From contig DQLO01000279.1 of NCBI GenBank assembly GCA_015660155.1, forward strand, positions 1-9,968: 9,968 bases of DNA. Direction: 5' to 3'. The notes below the pieces were generated by a model, which was given only the letters and a program-made list of their open reading frames with translations, was not told where the DNA came from and did no database searches. Below are positions 1 to 7,150 of the stretch, one piece after another. The position numbers were made by a program, and so were the translations under genes. The first letter of the stretch is position 1. Each line of letters begins with the position of its first letter. The stretch is from Verrucomicrobiota bacterium. GTDB lineage: Bacteria; Verrucomicrobiota; Verrucomicrobiia; Limisphaerales; UBA1100.

Positions 1-1502
1 CGAGATTCTTTGTCAAGAATGTCCAACAGGTCTTTGATTTTTTTGACCAACTCTTTGTACTCGGCGCGAACTTTATCGATTTCCAGCCCCGTGAGTTGGT
101 ACAAGCGCATCTCAAGAATGGCGTTGGCTTGTTCTTCGCTGAACTCGTACCGGCCATTGGTGAGGCGGGATTTATTGCGAATGAGGACGCCGAGTTTCTC
201 CACGGCGTTTTGCGTGAAATCGTGCGCCATCAACTTCACCTTGGCCTCTTCGCGGTTGGCGGACTCGCGGATGATTTTGATGAACTTATCGAGATTCGAA
301 AGCGCGATGATAAAGCCTTCCAGCGACTCAGCACGGCGTTCGGCTTTTTCCAGCTCGAACCGCGTGCGGCGCACCACCACTTCTCGCCGGTGCTCAATGT
401 AGCAATTCATGGCATCCTTTAACGGCAATGTCCGCGGCCGGCCGTGGTCGATGGCAAGCGCGTTGACGCTGAAGGAGGTTTCGAGCTGCGTGTATTTGTA
501 GAGATTGTTGACGACCACCTTGGGCACGGCATCGCGCTTGAGCTCGATGACCACGCGGGTGTTTTCATCCGACTCATCACGCACGGCGGTGATTTCCGAG
601 AGGATTTTTTCGTTCGCCAATTCTGCAACACGGCTGACGAGCGTGGCGCGATTGACGTTGTACGGAATTTCCGTGACGATAATTTGCTGTTTGCCGCTGC
701 GCATTTCTTCAACGCTAAGACGGCCGCGCACTTTCACCGAACCTTTGCCGGTGGCAAAATACTGCTCAATGGGGCTGAGGCCGCAGATGGTGCAACCGGT
801 TGGGAAGTCCGGCCCTTTCACGTGCTTCATCAACTGCTTGAGGGTGATGTCGGGGTTATCGATTTGGGCGGTGATGCCGTCGATGATTTCGCCGAGATTA
901 TGCGGCGCCATATTGGTGGCCATGCCCACAGCGATTCCGGTGCCGCCATTGACGAGGAGGTTCGGAAAGGCGGCGGGGAAAACGGTCGGCTCCATCAGGC
1001 GCTCGTCGTAATTGGGCACCCAATCGACGGTGCCCTTTTCCATATCCTGCATCAACGAGCCGCCCAGATGGGTGAGGCGTGCCTCGGTATAACGCATCGC
1101 GGCGGGCGGGTCGCCCTCGACACTACCGAAGTTTCCCTGCCCATCGACGAGCATTTCGCGGATATTCCACGGCTGCGCCATATTGACGAGCGTGGGGTAA
1201 ATGACCGCCTCGCCGTGTGGATGATAGTTGCCGCTGGTGTCGCCGCAAATTTTGGCGCACTTGAAGTGCTTCTTGGGCGGGTACAGCGATAGCTCGTGCA
1301 TCGCGTAAAGGATGCGGCGTTGCGAGGGCTTGAGGCCGTCGCGCGCATCGGGGAGCGCGCGGGAGATGATGACCGACATGGAGTAATCGAGGAACGAGTT
1401 TTTAATCTCGTCGGCGACGTTGATCGGTTCAATCTTCTCGTTTGCGGCGAAAAGCGGGGTGGTTTTTACGGGGAGTTCTTCAGAACTCTTTTTCTTGGCC
1501 AT
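1..1502 (-). CDS. gyrA: DNA gyrase subunit A, N-terminal 500 residues (3' end outside window)
   Basis: Breakage-reunion subunit of DNA gyrase, a type IIA topoisomerase that introduces negative supercoils in an A2B2 complex. The minus-strand frame opens at ATG 1502-1500 (MAKKKSSEEL) and stays open to the window edge, giving 500 complete codons. Visible in order: a short N-terminal extension; the winged-helix DNA-binding domain with the RALPDARDGLKPSQRR signature (residues 48-63); the helix carrying YHPHGEAVIYPT (93-104); DGQGNFGS (120-127); and the catalytic Arg137-Tyr138 in AAMRYTEARL. Next come the tower and the start of the coiled coil (LYQLTGLEIDKVRAEYKEL). The C-terminal beta-pinwheel and GyrA box lie outside, so gyrase rather than ParC rests on the gyrB partner immediately upstream. 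The residues matching E. coli Ser83 and Asp87 are Ala99 and Pro103. The start has no clear Shine-Dalgarno sequence (ACCCAAC precedes ATG) and lies 10 bases after the gyrB stop, so translational coupling is likely. Confidence 0.97.
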   Translation of the reverse strand, partial: MAKKKSSEELPVKTTPLFAANEKIEPINVADEIKNSFLDYSMSVIISRALPDARDGLKPSQRRILYAMHELSLYPPKKHFKCAKICGDTSGNYHPHGEAVIYPTLVNMAQPWNIREMLVDGQGNFGSVEGDPPAAMRYTEARLTHLGGSLMQDMEKGTVDWVPNYDERLMEPTVFPAAFPNLLVNGGTGIAVGMATNMAPHNLGEIIDGITAQIDNPDITLKQLMKHVKGPDFPTGCTICGLSPIEQYFATGKGSVKVRGRLSVEEMRSGKQQIIVTEIPYNVNRATLVSRVAELANEKILSEITAVRDESDENTRVVIELKRDAVPKVVVNNLYKYTQLETSFSVNALAIDHGRPRTLPLKDAMNCYIEHRREVVVRRTRFELEKAERRAESLEGFIIALSNLDKFIKIIRESANREEAKVKLMAHDFTQNAVEKLGVLIRNKSRLTNGRYEFSEEQANAILEMRLYQLTGLEIDKVRAEYKELVKKIKDLLDILDKES

Positions 1503-1512
1503 GTTGGGTAAA

Positions 1513-4073
<2,561 letters not shown>

Positions 4074-4088
<15 letters not shown>

Positions 4089-4109
4089 ATCTTTTCGTGT
4101 GAATTTTAG
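4074..4109. repeat. Imperfect inverted repeat in the gyrB control region
   Basis: On the plus strand CTAATTTCACGA (4074-4085) is followed after nine bases by TCGTGTGAATTTTAG (4095-4109). The reverse complement of the second arm is CTAAAATTCACACGA, which matches the first arm apart from a few inserted bases. The repeat overlaps the candidate -35 of gyrB, so it could be an operator or a DNA structure. The gaps between the arms make a chance origin possible. Confidence 0.3.
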
Positions 4110-4163
4110 GAATATGACACAAGATGCAGTGTGGTGGCCCGACCTGAATACAACATGCAGCCC

Positions 4164-4172
4164 TGTGAATAA
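4164..4172 (-). promoter_or_regulatory. DnaA-box match upstream of gyrB
   Basis: The minus strand reads TTATTCACA, which fits the DnaA-box consensus TTATNCACA exactly. Seven-of-nine relatives in the same orientation lie at 4176-4184 (plus strand TGTGGTAAA) and 4098-4106 (plus strand TGTGAATTT). In some bacteria DnaA regulates genes through such boxes, and gyrB often lies near oriC. A single exact match has a chance expectation of roughly 0.3 in 10 kb over both strands, so the call is tentative. Confidence 0.3.
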
Positions 4173-4180
4173 GTTTGTGG

Positions 4181-4210
4181 TAAATAAAAAGCGCCTCTGA
4201 TTGGAGGCGC
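4181..4210 (-). terminator. Rho-independent terminator after the sigma/anti-sigma genes
   Basis: Read on the minus strand: GCGCCTC, loop CAATCA, GAGGCGC, then TTTTTATTTA. The 7-bp stem is perfect and GC-rich, and the T-tract follows directly. It begins 23 bases after the stop codon of the putative anti-sigma gene and has the right orientation to end that transcript. It separates the smc-trxB-hisB-sigma unit from gyrBA, implying that gyrB has its own promoter. Confidence 0.85.
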
Positions 4211-4232
4211 ATGAAATTGTCGCTTTTTGCGT

Positions 4233-4802
4233 TTAGCGATCCGGATTTTCGATGGATTCAGGCAGAGTGTTTGGATCTTCCGGATCTGTCAAATGACGCG
4301 TCCCTTGGCTTCCTTGGAAGTTGAAAACGCCCATGCCGCCGGGTTCCATGATCTCTTCTTCGAGTCCATTCGCGGACTCTGTAAACCCAGTGGGAGTCGC
4401 CGGAGTCGGAGCTTCCGTAGTGATGCCGGGCGCGGAAGGTTGGGGCTGCGGGTTCATCGACTCGAAGTTGATCATCAAAAAAACGATGGCACCTAAGCTG
4501 CCCACCGGCACCATCCAGCGCAAGAGATTGCCCGAGGCGATTCCCGGAGCCGCATAGGGCTCAAGCAGCGGCTCTTCAGCATCGATTTGGCGTTCGATTT
4601 GCGACCAGTAGAAATCGCGGGAATCGTCCAAAATTGCGGGTTTTTCGCCTAGATGCAGCGCGTTTTCCACCACCCGCAATTCCTCGGACAACGCCAAGGC
4701 CTCGGGGTTTTGCTCAATGAGCGTGGCGATTCGGGCCGCCTCTTTTGGGGCCAATTCGCCGTCCATCCATGCCTGTATTCTGAGTTTATCTTCGTGCTTC
4801 AT
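4233..4802 (-). CDS. Putative single-pass membrane anti-sigma factor
   Basis: A 189-residue protein with no family I can name with certainty. Residues 1-75 are charged and helical, starting MKHEDKLRIQAWMDGELAP. Short N-terminal helices with a 'WMDGEL' style and an EAARI/NPEA pattern are typical of anti-sigma sigma-binding domains. The zinc anti-sigma motif (His-x3-Cys-x2-Cys) is absent; the protein has no cysteine at all. One membrane segment spans about residues 93-113 (LLRWMVPVGSLGAIVFLMIN). The last 76 residues are Pro/Thr/Glu-rich and acidic, probably an unstructured extracytoplasmic tail. With no N-terminal signal peptide, an N-in orientation fits. The gene starts 21 bases after the sigma factor stop and has no strong ribosome-binding site, which suggests linked translation. 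Inference: it holds the upstream ECF sigma factor at the inner membrane until a signal releases it. The alternative is an unrelated membrane protein of the same operon. Confidence 0.7.
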   Translation of the reverse strand: MKHEDKLRIQAWMDGELAPKEAARIATLIEQNPEALALSEELRVVENALHLGEKPAILDDSRDFYWSQIERQIDAEEPLLEPYAAPGIASGNLLRWMVPVGSLGAIVFLMINFESMNPQPQPSAPGITTEAPTPATPTGFTESANGLEEEIMEPGGMGVFNFQGSQGTRHLTDPEDPNTLPESIENPDR

Positions 4803-4823
4803 TTCGTCTCGTTTTAGGTAGAC

Positions 4824-5426
4824 TCACTTTTGTCGCTCTTTCTTCAAAGAAATCAGCAGGGTGGCCAGTTTTCTTCTGGCATAAAATAAGCGGCTCATCA
4901 CCGTGCCAATCGAGCAGTGCATGGCCTTGGATATTTCCTTGTATTCGAGCCGCTCAAACTCGTGCAAAATCAGCACCGTGCGGTGTTCGTAGCTGAGTTT
5001 TGCCATCCCCTCATCGATCTGCGCGCGCAGTTCTTCGCGCTCCACATTCTCTGTGGGATTGAACTCCTCCACCGGCATTCGCCGCTCCACGCCGCCGGAT
5101 TCTTCCTCCATTTGATCCAGCGAATCGGTTTGTTTCCGCTTCCGTTTCCGCAAAAAATCAAGGCACAAGTTGATGCAAATCCGTGTCATCCACGTGGTGA
5201 AACTGGCGTTGTGCTTGAACTGCTTGAGCCGTTGCCAACCTTTCACCCACGCTTCCTGCGAAAGATCCAGCGCCTCTTCCTCATTACGCAGCATGCTGAA
5301 CGCGCGCGCGTAAATCTTGTCGCGATGGCGGTGAACCAACTCCTCGTAAGGCGGCATCGCGCCCCGTTGCGCGGCGCGCACTAGCGACTCATCGTCGGCA
5401 TTGGGGATGTCCAGCTTCTTTGCCAT
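4824..5426 (-). CDS. ECF-type RNA polymerase sigma factor
   Basis: A 200-residue sigma-70 family protein of the extracytoplasmic function type (regions 2 and 4 only). Region 2 spans about residues 27-93 and includes the polymerase-binding stretch EEEALDLSQEAWVKGWQ (49-65) and the -10 recognition helix FTTWMTRICINLCLDFLRKR (76-95). A polar, acidic linker follows (about 96-135). Region 4 spans about 140-193, with LSYEHRTVLILHEFERLEYK and the -35 helix-turn-helix around ISKAMHCSIGTVMSRLFYARRKL (165-187). There is no sigma region 1.1 or 3, so it is not a housekeeping sigma. The ATG at 5426 lies three bases after the hisB stop and has a ribosome-binding site (AAGGG, 5438-5434) inside the end of hisB, so expression probably depends on the hisB transcript. 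The next gene encodes its likely membrane anti-sigma partner. The target regulon cannot be read from this window. Confidence 0.93.
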   Translation of the reverse strand: MAKKLDIPNADDESLVRAAQRGAMPPYEELVHRHRDKIYARAFSMLRNEEEALDLSQEAWVKGWQRLKQFKHNASFTTWMTRICINLCLDFLRKRKRKQTDSLDQMEEESGGVERRMPVEEFNPTENVEREELRAQIDEGMAKLSYEHRTVLILHEFERLEYKEISKAMHCSIGTVMSRLFYARRKLATLLISLKKERQK

Positions 5427-5429
5427 TAC

Positions 5430-6095
5430 TCAGCCCTTCAGGCGCCCTTTCGTGCTCGGGATAGCTTTGCCGATGCGCGGATCCTTTTGGCAGGCAAAAT
5501 CCGCCGCCTTGGCAAATGCTTTGAATAACGCCTCCACCACGTGATGCGGCTCCTGTCCGTACAACAATTCCAAATGCAAATTGCAACGTGCCTCGTTTGC
5601 AAACCCCTGAAAAAATTCGCGCGCCAATCCAAATCGAAACGCGCACGCATCGTCCTGTGCCTTTTCGTTTTTCAAAACCCGAAAGCCGAGCTTGTCCATT
5701 CCCTTCCAAACTAAATACGGCCGCCCACTAAAATCGATGACGCAGCGCGCCAGCGTTTCGTCCATCGGCACATGCGCATCGCCCCAAAGCGGATTGCGCG
5801 GATCAAACCCTGTGCCGTATCGGCGAAGGCCGCGCTTTTCACCCAACGCCGCGCAGTACGCCTGCCCTAGCGCGATGCCGCAATCTTCCACCGCGTGATG
5901 CGCATCCACCTCGAGATCACCCGTACATTTCACGGTGAGATCGCACACCGAATGCTTCGCGAAGAGCGTGAGCATGTGGTCAAAAAACGGGATGCCCGTG
6001 TCCACCGATGCCTTGCCGCGGCCATCGATTTTCAACTTTAGCTGAATACGGGTTTCGCCCGTGGCGCGATTTATCTGCGCCGTGCGTGCTTTCAT
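5430..6095 (-). CDS. hisB: Imidazoleglycerol-phosphate dehydratase
   Basis: Converts imidazole glycerol phosphate to imidazole acetol phosphate in histidine biosynthesis; a cytoplasmic Mn-dependent enzyme. Conserved motifs: GIPFFDHML (34-42), DAHHAVED (64-71) and HHVVEALFKAF (184-194), which together supply the metal-binding His and Glu residues, plus PSTKG (213-217). It is the monofunctional form, with no histidinol-phosphatase domain. The protein is 221 residues, about 20 longer than the usual near-200. Two insertions explain this: about 11 residues after RRYG (around 95-108) and about 11 between GRPYL and REFF (around 138-155). I chose ATG 6095 (MKARTAQINR): it gives the normal N-terminus, and the 47 extra in-frame residues upstream lie over the end of trxB and look unlike any protein. 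No Shine-Dalgarno is seen (CTCCCC precedes ATG). No other his gene is in the window, so it is an orphan outside a his operon. Confidence 0.95.
   Translation of the reverse strand: MKARTAQINRATGETRIQLKLKIDGRGKASVDTGIPFFDHMLTLFAKHSVCDLTVKCTGDLEVDAHHAVEDCGIALGQAYCAALGEKRGLRRYGTGFDPRNPLWGDAHVPMDETLARCVIDFSGRPYLVWKGMDKLGFRVLKNEKAQDDACAFRFGLAREFFQGFANEARCNLHLELLYGQEPHHVVEALFKAFAKAADFACQKDPRIGKAIPSTKGRLKG
5434..5438 (-). promoter_or_regulatory. Ribosome-binding site of the sigma factor gene (AAGGG)
   Basis: On the minus strand the last hisB codons read CTG AAG GGC TGA. The AAGGG lies seven bases upstream of the sigma factor ATG at 5426. The site is embedded in the hisB coding sequence, so ribosomes finishing hisB can restart on the sigma gene. 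Confidence 0.6.
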
Positions 6096-6136
6096 GGGGA
6101 GATTTTTATAAGCCAAAACAGGCGTGATTGCGATGC

Positions 6137-7075
6137 TTATTGGTCTTCGCTGGCCAGCAACCGCTCCGCCTCGATGGCGGCCGCGCAGCCCATGCCGGCG
6201 GCGGTGACGGCTTGCCGGTAGACTTTGTCTGAGCAATCGCCGGCCACGAACACGCCGGGCACACTGGTTTGCGCGCCTTCGGTTCGGGTGATATATCCTG
6301 CGTCGTCCATTTCCAATTGATCCTTAAAAATTTGCGTGTTGGGCACGTGCCCGATTGCGACGAACACGCCCGCACATTCCACGGTTTGTTCCGCCTCGGT
6401 TTTGTTGTTGCGCAGACGCACGCCGCTCACTTTGTCTTCACCTAAAATTTCTTCCACTTCCGAATCCCACACCATTTCGATTTTGTCATTCTCGAGCGTG
6501 CGGTCGGCCATGATTTTTGAGGCGCGCAATTCATCGCGCCGATGGACGAGGTAGACTTTGCTGGCGAACCGCGTGAGGAACGTCGCCTCCTCGCAGGCCG
6601 AATCGCCGCCGCCCACCACCACCAAAGGTTGATCGCGAAACATCGGCAACGCGCCGTCGCACGTGGCGCAATAGGTGACGCCTTTTTTATCAAGCCGCGC
6701 CTCGCTGTCCAAACCGAGATGCCGGTGCCCTGCTCCGCTGGCGATGATTAGCGTTTGCGCGCGCATCGGTTCGCCGTCCACGGTTAGCTTGAAAGGTCGC
6801 TCGCTTAAATCAACTGCTTCCACCGTGCTGCCGAATTTTACTTTCGCGCCAAACCGTTCGGCTTGTTGCTGCATATTGATCATCAAATCCGTGCCGTCGA
6901 TGCCTTCCGGAAAACCCGGATAATTTTCCACAATACTGGTGGTGGTGAGCAACCCGCCCGGCATCGCGCCGGTGAGCACGGTGGGCGCAAGCTGGGCGCG
7001 GGCGGAGTAGAGCGCGGCGGTGAGACCCGCGCAGCCGGAGCCAATGATGACGACTTGTTCAGTTTCCTGTGACAT
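6137..7075 (-). CDS. trxB: Thioredoxin-disulfide reductase
   Basis: Low-molecular-weight NADPH-dependent flavoenzyme that reduces thioredoxin, 312 residues against about 320 for E. coli TrxB. Visible in order: FAD-binding GSGCAGLTAA (12-21); the GGLLTTT and ENYPGFPEGIDG stretch (40-61); the redox centre Cys136-Ala-Thr-Cys139-Asp; the NADPH-binding GGGDSACEEA (155-164); HRRDELRA (178-185), whose arginines select NADPH; and the C-terminal FAD motif GVFVAGDCSD with YRQAVTAAGMGCAAA. This is the full bacterial architecture. The FAD loop has Cys15 where Pro is most common in the family. The start is ATG 7075; no Shine-Dalgarno is present, and a GC hairpin directly abuts the start codon. The gene is 75 bases downstream of smc and 41 bases upstream of hisB with no terminator on either side, so it probably shares their transcript. 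Confidence 0.97.
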   Translation of the reverse strand: MSQETEQVVIIGSGCAGLTAALYSARAQLAPTVLTGAMPGGLLTTTSIVENYPGFPEGIDGTDLMINMQQQAERFGAKVKFGSTVEAVDLSERPFKLTVDGEPMRAQTLIIASGAGHRHLGLDSEARLDKKGVTYCATCDGALPMFRDQPLVVVGGGDSACEEATFLTRFASKVYLVHRRDELRASKIMADRTLENDKIEMVWDSEVEEILGEDKVSGVRLRNNKTEAEQTVECAGVFVAIGHVPNTQIFKDQLEMDDAGYITRTEGAQTSVPGVFVAGDCSDKVYRQAVTAAGMGCAAAIEAERLLASEDQ

Positions 7076-7102
7076 GGGGCGGGAACGCTACGCATCCGCC
7101 CC
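7076..7102 (-). promoter_or_regulatory. GC hairpin abutting the trxB start codon
   Basis: On the minus strand GGGGCGG (7102-7096), a 13-base loop and CCGCCCC (7082-7076) form a perfect 7-bp all-GC stem whose last base touches the trxB ATG. It lacks a T-tract, so it is not an intrinsic terminator for smc. It occupies the place where a Shine-Dalgarno sequence would be and could limit ribosome access. It could also be a by-product of local GC richness. Confidence 0.4.
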
Positions 7103-7150
7103 GCCATTGGCAAGGGCAAGCTTTCAACGAATGCAAAGAAGTGCGCGGAT

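Noticed and set aside
6096..6236. 47 extra codons in frame upstream of hisB
   Set aside because: They overlap the end of trxB, are Arg-rich without any fold-like pattern, and the recognised IGPD N-terminus begins at ATG 6095.
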